This document shows, in pieces, positions 1 through 11,219 of a stretch of DNA of 64,000 nt. Origin of the DNA: Megalopta genalis (lineage: Eukaryota > Arthropoda > Insecta > Hymenoptera > Halictidae); assembly GCF_051020955.1 (NCBI RefSeq), contig NW_027476259.1, forward strand, positions 248,001 to 312,000, written 5' to 3'. Positions within the stretch are counted from its first letter, which is position 1. Every line of letters begins with the position of its first letter. The notes beneath the pieces were generated by a model, which saw only the letters and a program-made list of their open reading frames with translations, was not told the DNA's origin and did no database searches. The position numbers and the translations under genes are program-made.

Positions 1-402
1 GCGAAACGTATGATATAGCTTGAAATACTTGTGATATACATGATTTAGCTTCAACTACTAGCGAAAAAAACGAGTTAGCTTCAAATCCAAGCGAAACACA
101 TGATTTAGCCTCAAATCAATGCGAATTAGAAGGGTTATCATCGAATCCATGCGAAACAAATGATACAGCTTCAAATACTTGTGATATACATGATTTAGCT
201 TCAACAGCATCCGAAACAAACGAGTTAGATTCAAATCCATGCGAAACACATGATTTAGCTTCAAATCAATGCGAAATAGAAGGGTTATCTTCGTATCGAT
301 GCGAAATAAATGGTTTAGCTGCAAATACTTTTGATATACGTGATTTAGCTTCAACTGTATGCGAAACAAACGAGTTAACTTCAAATCCATGCGAAACGAA
401 TA

Positions 403-810
403 GTTTAGCTTCAAATACTTGTGATATACATGATTCAGCTTCAACTGCATGCGAAACAAACGAGTTAGCTTTAAATCCATGCGGAACACATGATTTAGAT
501 TAAAATCAATGCGAAGTAGAAGGCTTATCTTCGAATCCATGCGAAACAAATGGTTTTGCTTCAAATACTTGTGATATACATGATTTAGCTACAACTGCAT
601 GCGATAAAAACGAGTTAGCTTCAAAACCAAGCGAAACACATGATTTAGCCTCAAATCAATGCGAAGTAGAAGGCTTAGCTTCGAATAAATGCGAAACAAA
701 TGGTTTAGCTTCAAATACTTGTGATATATATGATTTAGCTTCTACAGCATGCGAAACAAACGAGTTAGCTTCAAATCCATGCGAAACACATGATTTAGCA
801 TCAAATCAAT
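403..810. repeat. Duplicated 408-bp segment, copy 1
   Basis: This segment matches 2,023-2,430 (offset 1,620 bp, 54 monomers) with about six substitutions seen by eye and no indel. It includes the rare features GATTCAGC, GCTTTAAATCC, GATTAAAATC and GGTTTTGC in the same order. Related copies lie near 6.24, 13.32, 15.33 and 22.92 kb. Confidence 0.8.
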
Positions 811-960
811 GCGAAGTAGGAGGCTGATCATCGAATCCATGCGAAGTAAGTGGTTTAGCTTCAAATACTTGTGATATACATGATTTAGCTTCAACAGCAT
901 GCGAAACAAATGAGTTATCTTCAAATCCAAGCGAAACACATGATTTATCTTCAAGTCAAT

Positions 961-1480
961 GCGATGTAGAAAGCTTGGCTTCAAAACCATGGGAATCAAA
1001 TGGTTTAGCTTCAAATACTTGTGATATGCATGATTTAGCTTCAACTACTAGCGAAAAAAACGAGTTAGCTTCAAATCCAAGCGAAACACATGATTTATCT
1101 TCAAATCAATGCGAATTAGAAGGGTTTTCTTCGAATCCATGCGAAACAAATGATATAGCTTCAAATACTTGTGATATACATGATTTAACTTCAACAGCAT
1201 CCGAAACAAACGAGTTAGATTCAAATCCATGCGAAACACATGATTTAGCTTCAAATCAATGCGAAGAAGTAGGCATATCTTCGAATCCATGCGAAACAAA
1301 TGGATTGGCTTCTTATACTTGTGATATACATGATTTAGCTTCAACAGCATGCGAAATAAACGAGTTAGCTTCAAATCCATGCGAAACACATGCTTTAGCT
1401 TCAAATCAATGCGAATTAGAAGGGTTATCTTGGAATCCATGCGAAACGTATGATATAGCTTCAAATACTTGTGGTATACA
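961..1480. repeat. Marker module start, domain 1, copy 1
   Basis: It begins with the E variant GCGATGTAGAAAGCTTGG and an A variant containing CCATGGGAATC, followed by GATATGCATG. The same succession, including GAAGAAGTAGGC and GGATTGGCTTCTTAT, recurs at 4,440. These are the earliest members of the marker family that dominates 8.5-33.5 kb. Confidence 0.8.
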
Positions 1481-1560
1481 TGATTTAGCTTCAACAGCAT
1501 GCGAAACAAACGAGTTAGCTTCAAATCCATGCGCAACACATGATTTAGCTTCAAATCAAT
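1441..1560. repeat. 120-bp tetramer lacking monomer E
   Basis: The order here is A-B-C-D followed directly by an A monomer (GCGATACAAATGG) at 1,561. One monomer has therefore been lost or two fused. The same shortened form occurs near 2,580, 5,490, 6,960, 12,570, 14,040, 16,050 and 23,550, always by exactly one monomer. Confidence 0.85.
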
Positions 1561-2022
1561 GCGATACAAATGGTTTAGCTTCAAATACTTGTGATATACA
1601 TGATTTAGCTTCAACAGCATGCGAAACAAACGAGTTAGCTTCAAATCCATGCGAAACACATGATTTAGCATCAAATCAATGCGAAGTAGAAGGCTGATCT
1701 TCGAATCCATGCGTAACAAATGGTTTAGCTGCAAATACTTGTGATATACATGATTTAGCTTCAACTGCATGCGAAACAAACGAGTTAGCTTCAAATCCAT
1801 GCGAAACACATGATTTAGATTAAAATCAATGCGAAGTAGAAGGCTTATCTTCGAATCCATGCGAAGCAAATGGTTTAGCTTCAAATACTTGTGATATACA
1901 TGATTTAGCTTCAACAGCATGCGAAACAAATGAGTTATATTCAAATCCAAGCGAAACACATGATTTATCTTGAAATCTATGCGAAGTAGAAAGCTTAGCT
2001 TCAAAACCATGGGAATCAAATG

Positions 2023-2430
2023 GTTTAGCTTCAAATACTTGTGATATACATGATTCAGCTTGAACTGCATGCGAAACAAACGAGTTAGCTTTAAATCCAT
2101 GCGAAACACATGATTTAGATTAAAATCAATGCGAAGTAGAAGGCTTATCTTCGAATCCATGCGAACCAAATGGTTTTGCTTCAAATACTTGTGATATACA
2201 TGATTTAGCTACAACTGCATGCGAAAAAAACGAGTTAGCTTCAAAACCACGCGAAACACATGATTTAGCCTCAAATCAATGCGAAGTAGAAGGCTTAGCT
2301 TCGAATAAATGCGAAACAAATGGTTTAGCTTCAAATACTTGTGATATATATGATTTAGCTTCTACAGCATGCGAAACAAACGAGTTAGCTTCAAATCCAT
2401 GCGAAACACATGATTTAGCTTCAAATCAAT
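2023..2430. repeat. Duplicated 408-bp segment, copy 2
   Basis: This is the partner of 403-810. The two copies diverge abruptly on both sides inside monomers, as expected for unequal exchange between misaligned repeats rather than insertion. Confidence 0.8.
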
Positions 2431-2980
2431 GCGAAGTAGGAGGGTTATCTTGGAATCCATGCGAAACGTATGATATAGCTTCAAATACTTGTGATATACA
2501 TGATTTAGCTTCAACAGCATGCGAAACAAACGAGTTAGCTTCAAATCCATGCGAAACACATGATTTAGCCTCAAATCAATGCGATACAAATGGTTTAGCT
2601 TCAAGTACTTGTGATATACATGATTTAGCTTCAACAGCATGCGAAACAAACGAGTTAGCTTCAAATCCATGCGAAACACATGATTTAGCATCAAATCAAT
2701 GCGAAGTAGAAGGCTGATCTTCGAATCCATGCGTAACAAATGGTTTAGCTGCAAATACTTGTGATATACATGATTTAGCTTCAACTGCATGCGAAACAAA
2801 CGAGTTAGCTTCAAATCCATGCGAAACACATGATTTAGCTTCAAATCAATGCGAAGTAGAAGGCCTATCTTCGAATCCATGCGAAGCAAATGGTTTACCT
2901 TCAAATACTTGTGATATACATGATTTAGCTTCAACAGCATGCGAAACAAATGAGTTATATTCAAATCCAAGCGAAACACA

Positions 2981-2991
2981 TGATTTATTTG
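2981..2991. other. Single-base deletion that shifts repeat phase
   Basis: The usual GATTTATCTTGAAATC appears here as GATTTATTTGAAATC, one base shorter. From this point monomers start one base earlier relative to multiples of 30, and this register holds until 29,25x. It is one of very few indels that are not whole monomers. Confidence 0.85.
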
Positions 2992-4439
2992 AAATCTATG
3001 CGAAGTAGAAAGCTTAGCTTCAAAACCATGGGAATCAAGTGGTTTAGCTTCAAATACTTGTGATATACATAATTTAGCTTCAACTGCATGCTAAACAAAC
3101 GAGTTAGCTTAAAATCCATGCGGAACACATGATTTAGCTTCAAATCAATGCGAAGTAGAAGGCTGATCTTCGAATCCATGCGAATCAAATGGTTTAGCTT
3201 CAAATACTTTTGATATACATGATTTAGCTTCAACAGCATGCGAAACAAATGAGTTATCTTCAAATCCTTGCGAAACACATGATTTAGCTTCAAATCAATG
3301 CGAATTAGAAGGTTTATCTTGGAATCCATGCGAAACGTATGATATAGCTTCAAATACTTGTGGTATACATGATTTAGCTTCAACAGCATGCGAAACAAAC
3401 GAGTTAGCTTCAAATCCATGCGAAACACATGATTTAGCATCAAATCAATGCGAAGTAGAAGGCTGATCTTCGAATCCATGCGTAACAAATGGTTTAGCTT
3501 CAAATACTTGTGATATACATGATTTAGCTTCAACAGCATGCGAAACAAACGAGTTAGCTTCAAATCCATGCGAAACACATGATTTAGCTTCAAATCAATG
3601 CGAATTAGAAGTGTTATCTTGGAATCCATGCGAAACGTATGATGTAGCTTCAAATACTTGTGATATATATGATTTAGCTTCAACAGCATGCGACACAAAC
3701 GAGTTAGCTTCAAATCCATGCGAAACACATGATTTAGCTTCAAATCAATGCGAATTAGAAGGGTTATCTTGGAATCCATGCGAAACGTATGATATAGCTT
3801 CAAATACTTGTGATATACATGATTTAGCTTCAACAGCATGCGAAACAAACGAGTTAGCTTCAAATCCATGCGAAACACATGATTTAGCATCAAATCAATG
3901 CGAAGTAGGAGGCTGATCATCGAATCCATGCGAAGCAAGTGGTTTAGCTTCAAATACTTGTGATATACATGATTTAGCTTCAACAGCATGCGAAACAAAT
4001 GAGTTAGCTTCAAATCCAAGCGAAACACATGATTTATCTTCAAGTCAATGCGAATTAGAAGGGTTATCTTCGAATCCATGCGAAACAAATGATATAGCTT
4101 CAAATACTTGTGATATACATGATTTAACTTCAACAGCATCCGAAACAAACGAGTTAGCTTCAAATCAATGCGATACAAATGGTTTAGCTTCAAGTACTTG
4201 TGATATACATGATTTAGCTTCAACAGCATGCGAAACAAACGAGTTAGCTTCAAATCCATGCGAAACACATGATTTAGCATCAAATCAATGCGAAGTAGGA
4301 GGCTGATCATCGAATCCATGCGAAGCAAGTGGTTTAGCTTCAAATACTTGTGATATACATGATTTAGCTTCAACAGCATGCGAAACAAATGAGTTATCTT
4401 CAAATCCAAGCGAAACACATGATTTATCTTCAAGTCAAT

Positions 4440-4959
4440 GCGATGTAGAAAGCTTGGCTTCAAAACCATGGGAATCAAATGGTTTAGCTTCAAATACTTG
4501 TGATATGCATGATTTAGCTTCAACTACTGGCGAAAAAAACGAGTTAGCTTCAAATCCAAGCGAAACACATGATTTAGCTTCAAATCAATGCGAATTAGAA
4601 GGGTTTTCTTCGAATCCATGCGAAACAAATGATATAGCTTCAAATACTTGTGATATACATGATTTAACTTCAACAGCATCCGAAACAAACGAGTTAGATT
4701 CAAATCCATGCGAAACACATGATTTAGCTTCAAATCAATGCGAAGAAGTAGGCATATCTTCGAATCCATGCGAAACAAATGGATTGGCTTCTTATACTTG
4801 TGATATACATGATTTAGCTTCAACAGCATGCGAAATAAACGAGTTAGCTTCAAATCCATGCGAAACACATGCTTTAGCTTCAAATCAATGCGAATTAGAA
4901 GGGTTATCTTGGAATCCATGCGAAACGTATGATATAGCTTCAAATACTTGTGGTATACA
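4440..4959. repeat. Marker module start, domain 1, copy 2
   Basis: It is the same succession as 961-1,480, offset 3,479 bp because of the 1-base deletion near 2,990. It differs in a few bases, including ACTACTGGCG for ACTACTAGCG. That change removes the two - strand stop codons normally created by the marker. Confidence 0.8.
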
Positions 4960-7559
4960 TGATTTAGCTTCAACAGCATGCGAAACAAACGAGTTAGCTT
5001 CAAATCCATGCGAAACACATGATTTAGCATTAAATCAATGCGAAGTAGAAGGCTGATCTTCGAATCCATGCGAAGCAAATGGTTTAGCTTCAAATACTTG
5101 TGATATACATGATTTAGCTTCAACAGCATGCGAAACAAACGAGTTAGCTTCAAATCCATGCTAAACACATGATTTAGCTTCAAATCAATGCGAATTAGAA
5201 GGGTTATCTTGGAATCCATGCGAAACGTATGATATAGCTTCAAATACTTGTGATATACATGATTTAGCTTCAACAGCATGCGAAACAAACGAGTTAGCTT
5301 CAAAACCGAGCGAAACACATGATTTAGCCTCAAATCAATGCGAAGTAGAAGGCTTAGCTTCGAATAAATGCGAAACAAATAGTTTAGCTTCAAATACTTT
5401 TGATATATATGATTTAGCTTCAACAGCATGCGAAACAAACGAGTTAGCTTCAAATCCATGCGAAACACATGATTTAGCTTCAAATCAATGCGATACAAAT
5501 GGTTTAGCTTCAAATACTTGTGATATACATGATTTAGCTTCAACAGCATGCGAAACAAACGAGTTAGCTTCAAATCCATGCGAAACACATGATTTAGCAT
5601 CAAATCAATGCGAAGTAGAAGGCTGATCTTCGAATCCATGCGTAACAAATGGTTTAGCTGCAAATACTTGTGATATACATGATTTAGCTTCAACTGCATG
5701 CGAAACAAACGAGTTAGCTTCAAATCCATGCGAAACACATGATTTAGATTAAAATCAATGCGAAGTAGAAGGCTTATCTTCGAATCCATGCGAAGCAAAT
5801 GGTTTAGCTTCAAATACTTGTGATATACATGATTTAGCTTCAACAGCATGCGAAACAAATGAGTTATATTCAAATCCAAGCGAAACACATGATTTATCTT
5901 GAAATCTATGCGAAGTAGAAAGCTTAGCTTCAAAACCATGGGAATCAAATGGTTTAGCTTCAAATACTTGTGATATACATGATTTAGCTTCAACTGCATG
6001 CGAAACAAACGAGTTAGCTTAAAATCCATGCGGAACACATGATTTAGCTTCAAATCAATGCGAAGTAGAAGGCTGATCTTCGAATCCATGCGAAGCTAAT
6101 GGTTTAGCTTCAAATACTTTTGATACACTTGAGTTAGCTTCAACAGCATGCGAAACAAACGAGTTAGCTTCAAATCCTTGCGAAACACATGATTTTGCAT
6201 CAAATCAATGCGAAGTGGAAGACTTATCTTCGAATCCATGCGAAACGAATAGTTTAGCTTCAAATACTTGTGATATACATGATTCAGCTTCAACTGCATG
6301 CGAAACAAACGAGTTAGCTTTAAATCCATGCGAAACACATGATGTAGATTAAAATCAATGCGAAGTAGAAGGCTTATCTTCGAATCCATGCGAACCAAAT
6401 GGTTTTGCTTCAAATACTTGTGGTATACATGATTTAGCTACAACTGCATGCGAAAAAAACGAGTTAGCTTCAAAACCAAGCGAAACACATGATTTAGCCT
6501 CAAATCAATGCGAAGTAGAAGGCTTAGCTTCGAATAAATGCGAAACAAATGGTTTAGCTTCAAATACTTGTGATATATATGATTTAGCTTCTACAGCATG
6601 CGAAACAAACGAGTTAGCTTCAAATCCATGCGAAACACATGATTTAGCTTCAAATCAATGCGAAGTAGGAGGGTTATCTTGGAATCCATGCGAAACGTAT
6701 GATATAGCTTCAAATACTTGTGATATACATGATTTAGCTTCAACAGCATGCGAAACAAACGAGTTAGCTTCAAAACCAAGCGAAACACATGATTTAGCCT
6801 CAAATCAATGCGAAGTAGAAGGCTTAGCTTCGAATAAATGCGAAACAAATAGTTTAGCTTCAAATACTTGTGATATATATGATTTAGCTTCAACAGCATG
6901 CGAAACAAACGAGTTAGCTTCAAATCCATGCGAAACACATGATTTAGCTTCAAATCAATGCGATACAAATGGTTTAGCTTCAAGTACTTGTGATATACAT
7001 GATTTAGCTTCAACAGCATGCGAAACAAACGAGTTAGCTTCAAATCCATGCGAAACACATGATTTAGCATCAAATCAATGCTAAGTAGAAGGCTGATCTT
7101 CGAATCCATGCGTAACAAATGGTTTAGCAGCAAATACTTGTGATATACATGATTTAGCTTCAACTGCATGCGAAACAAACGAGTTAGCTTCAAATCCATG
7201 CGAAACACATGATTTACCTTCAAATCAATGCGAAGTAGAAGGCTTATCTTCGAATCCATGCGAAGCAAATGGTTTAGCTTCAAATACTTGTGATATACAT
7301 GATTTAGCTTCAACAGCATGCGAAACAAATGAGTTATATTCAAATCCAAGCGAAACACATGATTTATCTTGAAATCTATGCGAAGTAGAAAGCTTAGCTT
7401 CAAAACCATGGGAATCAAGTGGTTTAGCTTCAAATACTTGTGATATACATAATTTAGCTTCAACTGCATGCTAAACAAACGAGTTAGCTTAAAATCCATG
7501 CGGAACACATGATTTAGCTTCAAATCAATGCGAAGTAGAAGGCTGATCTTCGAATCCAT

Positions 7560-7649
7560 GCGAATCAAATGGTTTAGCTTCAAATACTTTTGATATACAT
7601 GATTTAGCTTCAAATCAATGCGAATTAGAAGGGTTATCTTGGAATCCAT
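7560..7649. repeat. 90-bp trimer with hybrid B/D monomer
   Basis: An A monomer is followed by a hybrid whose first half is B-like (GATATACATG) and second half D-like (TTCAAATCAAT), then by E. Two monomers are missing. The same hybrid recurs near 16,680 and 24,180 as part of copied segments, and similar ones occur near 14,680 and 48,730. A crossover within the shared GATTTAGC core explains it. Confidence 0.85.
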
Positions 7650-9299
7650 GCGAAACGTATGATATAGCTTCAAATACTTGTGGTATACATGATTTAGCTT
7701 CAACAGCATGCGAAACAAACGAGTTAGCTTCAAATCCATGCGAAACACATGATTTAGCATCAAATCAATGCGAAGTAGAAGGCTGATCTTCGAATCCATG
7801 TGAAGCAAATGGTTTAGCTTCAAATACTTGTGATATACATGATTTAGCTTCAACAGCATGCGAAACAAATGATTTATATTCAAATCCAAGCGAAACACAT
7901 GATTTATCTTCAAATCTATGCGAATTAGAAGGGTTATCGTGGAATCCATGCGAAACGTATGATATAGCTTCAAATACTTGTGATATACATGATTTAGCTC
8001 CAACAGCATGCGAAACAGACGAGTTAGCTTCAAATCCATGCGAAACACATGATTTAGCATCAAATCAATGCGAAGTAGAAGGCTGATCTTCGAATCCATG
8101 CGAAGCAAATGGTTTAGCTTCAAATACTTGTGATATACATGATTTAGCTTCAACTGCATGCGAAACAAACGAGTTAGCTTAAAATCCATGCGGAACACAT
8201 GATTTTGCATCAAATCAATGCGAAGTGGAAGGCTTATCTTCGAATCCATGCGAAACGAATAGTTCAGCTTCAAATACTTGTGATATAAATGATTCAGCTT
8301 CAACTGCATGCGAAACAAACGAGTTAGCTTTAAATCCATGCGAAACACATGATTTAGCATCAAATCAATGCGAAGTAGGAGGCTGATCATCGAATCCATG
8401 CGAAGCAAGTGGTTTAGCTTCAAATACTTGTGATATACATGATTTAGCTTCAACAGCATGCGAAACAAATGAGTTATCTTCAAATCCATGCGAAACACAT
8501 GATTTATCTTCAAGTCAATGCGATGTAGAAAGCTTGGCTTCAAAACCATGGGAATCAAATGGTTTAGCTTCAAATACTTGTGATATGCATGATTTAGCTT
8601 CAACTACTAGCGAAAAAAACGAGTTAGCTTCAAATCCAAGCGAAACACATGATTTAGCTTCAAATCAATGCGAATTAGAAGGGTTATCTTCGAATCCATG
8701 CGAAACAAATGATATAGCTTCAAATACTTGTGATATACATGATTTAACTTCAACAGCATCCGAAACAAACGAGTTAGATTCAAATCCATGCGAAACACAT
8801 GATTTAGCTTCAAAACAATGCGAAGAAGTAGGCATATCTTCGAATCCATGCGTAACAAATGGATTAGCTTCTTATACTTGTGATATACATGATTTAGCTT
8901 CAACAGCATGCGAAATAAACGAGTTAGCTTTAAATCCATGCGAAACACATGATTTAGCTTCAAATCAATGCGAATTAGAAGGGTTACCTTGGAATCCATG
9001 CGAAACGTATGATATAGCTTCAAATACTTGTGGTATACATGATTTAGCTTCAACAGCATGCGAAACAAACGAGTTAGCTTCAAATCCATGCGAAACACAT
9101 GATTTAGCATCAAATCAATGCGAAGTAGAAGGCTGATCTTCGAATCCATGCGAAGCGAATGGTTTAGCTTCAAATACTTGTGATATACATGATTTAGCTT
9201 CAACAGCATGCGAAACAAACGAGTTAGCTTCAAATCCATGCGAAACACATGATTTAGCTTCAAATCAATGCGAATTAGAAGGGTTATCTTGGAATCCAT

Positions 9300-9329
9300 G
9301 CGAAACGTATGATATAGCTTCAAATACTT
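9300..9329. repeat. Monomer type A
   Basis: The 30-bp monomer is recognised by CGTATGATATAGC and an ACTT end. Common variants elsewhere replace CGTATGATA with AAATGGTTTA, AAATGATATA or GAATAGTTTA. In the + frame it reads as a decapeptide of the form C-E-T-Y-D-I-A-S-N-T. Type A is the most variable type at codons 3 to 6. Confidence 0.9.
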
Positions 9330-9359
9330 GTGATATACATGATTTAGCTTCAACAGCAT
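9330..9359. repeat. Monomer type B
   Basis: The 30-bp monomer starts GTGATATACATG and ends CAACAGCAT or CAACTGCAT. It is the only type whose start is GTG instead of GCG, consistent with one old C-to-T change at the otherwise kept CpG. In the + frame it reads C-D-I-H-D-L-A-S-T-A. Variants include GATATATATG and, from 39.5 kb onward, GATTCAGC. Confidence 0.9.
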
Positions 9360-9389
9360 GCGAAACAAACGAGTTAGCTTCAAATCCAT
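9360..9389. repeat. Monomer type C
   Basis: The 30-bp monomer carries GCGAAACAAACGAG and ends CAAATCCAT. It is the type closest to an overall consensus. The preceding B end plus its start makes the palindrome GCATGC (an SphI-like site), which recurs about once per pentamer. In the + frame it reads C-E-T-N-E-L-A-S-N-P. Confidence 0.9.
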
Positions 9390-9419
9390 GCGAAACACAT
9401 GATTTAGCATCAAACCAAT
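9390..9419. repeat. Monomer type D
   Basis: The 30-bp monomer carries GCGAAACACATGATTTAGC and ends CAAATCAAT. It differs from type C at about 4 of 30 positions. A frequent variant has GATTTAGATTAAAATC, which places TAA in the + decapeptide frame. In the + frame it reads C-E-T-H-D-L-A-S-N-Q. Confidence 0.9.
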
Positions 9420-9449
9420 GCGAAGTAGGAGGCTGATCATCGAATCCAT
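9420..9449. repeat. Monomer type E
   Basis: This is the most diverged and most polymorphic monomer type. Forms seen in the window start GCGAATTAGAAGGG, GCGAAGTAGAAGGC, GCGAAGAAGTAGGC, GCGAAGTAGGAGGC and GCGATGTAGAAAGC. Ends are TTGGAATCCAT, TTCGAATCCAT, TTCGAATAAAT or TTCAAAACCAT. Its TTA-to-TGA change (GGCTGATC) is the commonest interruption of the + frame. Most module-specific markers sit in this monomer. Confidence 0.9.
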
Positions 9450-9569
9450 GCGAAGCAAGTGGTTTAGCTTCAAATACTTGTGATATACATGATTTAGCTT
9501 CAACAGCATGCGAAACAAATGAGTTATCTTCAAATCCAAGCGAAACACATGATTTATCTTCAAGTCAAT

Positions 9570-11219
9570 GCGATGTAGAAAGCTTGGCTTCAAAACCATG
9601 GGAATCAAATGGTTTAGCTTCAAATACTTGTGATATGCATGATTTAGCTTCAACTACTAGCGAAAAAAACGAGTTAGCTTCAAATCCAAGCGAAACACAT
9701 GATTTAGCTTCAAATCAATGCGAATTAGAAGGGTTATCTTCGAATCCATGCGAAACAAATGATATTGCTTCAAATACTTGTGATATACATGATTTAACTT
9801 CAACAGCATCCGAAACAAACGAGTTAGATTCAAATCCATGCGAAACACATGATTTAGCTTCAAAACAATGTGAAGAAGTAGGCATATCTTCGAATCCATG
9901 CGTAACAAATGGATTAGCTTCTTATACTTGTGATATACATGATTTAGCTTCAACAGCATGCGAAATAAACGAGTTAGCTTCAAATCCATGCGAAACACAT
10001 GAGTTAGGTTCAAATCAATGCGAATTAGAAGGGTTATCTTCGAATCCATGCGAAACAAATGATATAGCTTCAAATACTTGTGATATACATGATTTAACTT
10101 CAACAGCATCCGAAACAAACGAGTTAGATTCAAATCCATGCGAAACACAAGATTTAGCTTCAAATCAATGCGAAGAAGTAGGCATATCTTCGAATCCATG
10201 CAAAACAAATGGATTAGCTTCTTATACTTGTGATATACATGATTTAGCTTCAACAGCATGCGAAATAAACGAGTTAGCTTCAAATCCATGCGAAACACAT
10301 GATTTAGCTTCAAATCAATGCGAATTAGAAGGGTTATCTTGGAATCCATGCGAAACGTATGATATAGCTTCAAATACTTGTGGTATACATGATTTAGCTT
10401 CAACAGCATGCGAAACAAACGAGTTAGCTTCAAATCCATGCGAAACACATGATTTAGCATCAAATCAATGCGAAGTAGAAGGCTGATCTTCGAATCCATG
10501 CGAAGCAAATGGTCTAGCTTCAAATACTTGTGATATACATGATTTAGCTTCAACAGCATGCGAAACAAATGAGTTATATTCAAATCCAAGCGAAACACAT
10601 GATTTATCTTCAAATCTATGCGAATTAGAAGGGTTATCGTGGAATCCATGCGAAACGTATGATATAGCTTCAAATACTTGTGATATACATGATTTAGCTC
10701 CAACAGCATGCGAAACAGACGAGTTAGCTTCAAATCCATGCGAAACACATGATTTAGCATCAAATCAATGCGAAGTAGAAGGCTGATCTTCGAATCCATG
10801 CGAAGCAAATGGTTTAGCTTCAAATACTTGTGATATACATGATTTAGCTTCAACTGCATGCGAAACAAACGAGTTAGCTTAAAATCCATGCGGAAGACAT
10901 GATTTTGCATCAAATCAATGCGAAGTGGAAGGCTTATCTTCGAATCCATGCGAAACGAATAGTTCAGCTTCAAATACTTGTGATATAAATGATTCAGCTT
11001 CAACTGCATGCGAAACAAACGAGTTAGCTTTAAATCCATGCGAAACACATGATTTAGCATCAAATCAATGCGAAGTAGGAGGCTGATCATCGAATCCATG
11101 CGAAGCAAGTGGTTTAGCTTCAAATACTTGTGATACACATGATTTAGCTTCAACAGCATGCGAAACAAATGAGTTATCTTCAAATCCATGCGAAACACAT
11201 GATTTATCTTCAAGTCAAT
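9570..11219. repeat. 1,650-bp marker module
   Basis: Eleven pentamers start with the marker pair. It includes one copy of a 300-bp double pentamer at 9,991-10,290. It is closely related to the modules at 18,960 and 26,160, which differ in how many 300-bp units and other pentamers they hold. Confidence 0.86.
9991..10290. repeat. 300-bp double pentamer, single copy
   Basis: It begins with the D variant GAGTTAGGTTCAAATC and contains CACAAGATTTAGC and CATGCAAAACAAATGG. This set of three rare variants occurs only in the 300-bp units of this family. Confidence 0.85.

Larger units (their letters stand above)
1..8519. repeat. Array domain 1: mosaic of pentamer variants
   Basis: Pentamers here are a patchwork of variants found elsewhere, with no single dominant long module. 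Internal copies are recognisable, such as 403-810 against 2,023-2,430, and two early marker modules starting at 961 and 4,440. The stretch from about 5.16 to 7.6 kb reappears 7,080 bp downstream. No non-repeat sequence is present. Confidence 0.8.
9300..9449. repeat. Reference 150-bp pentamer (A-B-C-D-E)
   Basis: This is a clean example of the standard higher-order unit: five consecutive 30-bp monomers without indels. Compared with monomer C, hand alignment of consensus types gives about 4 differences in 30 for D, 7 for A and 8 for E. The monomer types are therefore old relative to the nearly identical larger modules. The D monomer here has the variant CAAACCAAT and the E monomer has GGCTGATCA, which puts TGA in the + decapeptide frame. 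Confidence 0.93.
8520..9569. repeat. 1,050-bp marker module
   Basis: Seven pentamers begin with the marker E/A pair (AAGCTTGG, CCATGG, ATGCAT). This is the standard length of the family. The same length separates markers at 20,910, 25,110, 28,110 and 31,859. Confidence 0.88.

Noticed and set aside
661..720. AATAAA hexamers as poly(A) signals
   Set aside because: They arise from one E variant (TTCGAATAAATG), recur at repeat spacing and are not associated with any transcript-like structure.
721..750. TATA-like ATATATAT as promoter
   Set aside because: It is a common B variant (GATATATATG) repeated across the array with no downstream gene.
9420..9460. CENP-B box at TTCGAATCCATGCGAA
   Set aside because: The TTCG start fits, but the required A and CGGG fall out of position and CGGG is absent.
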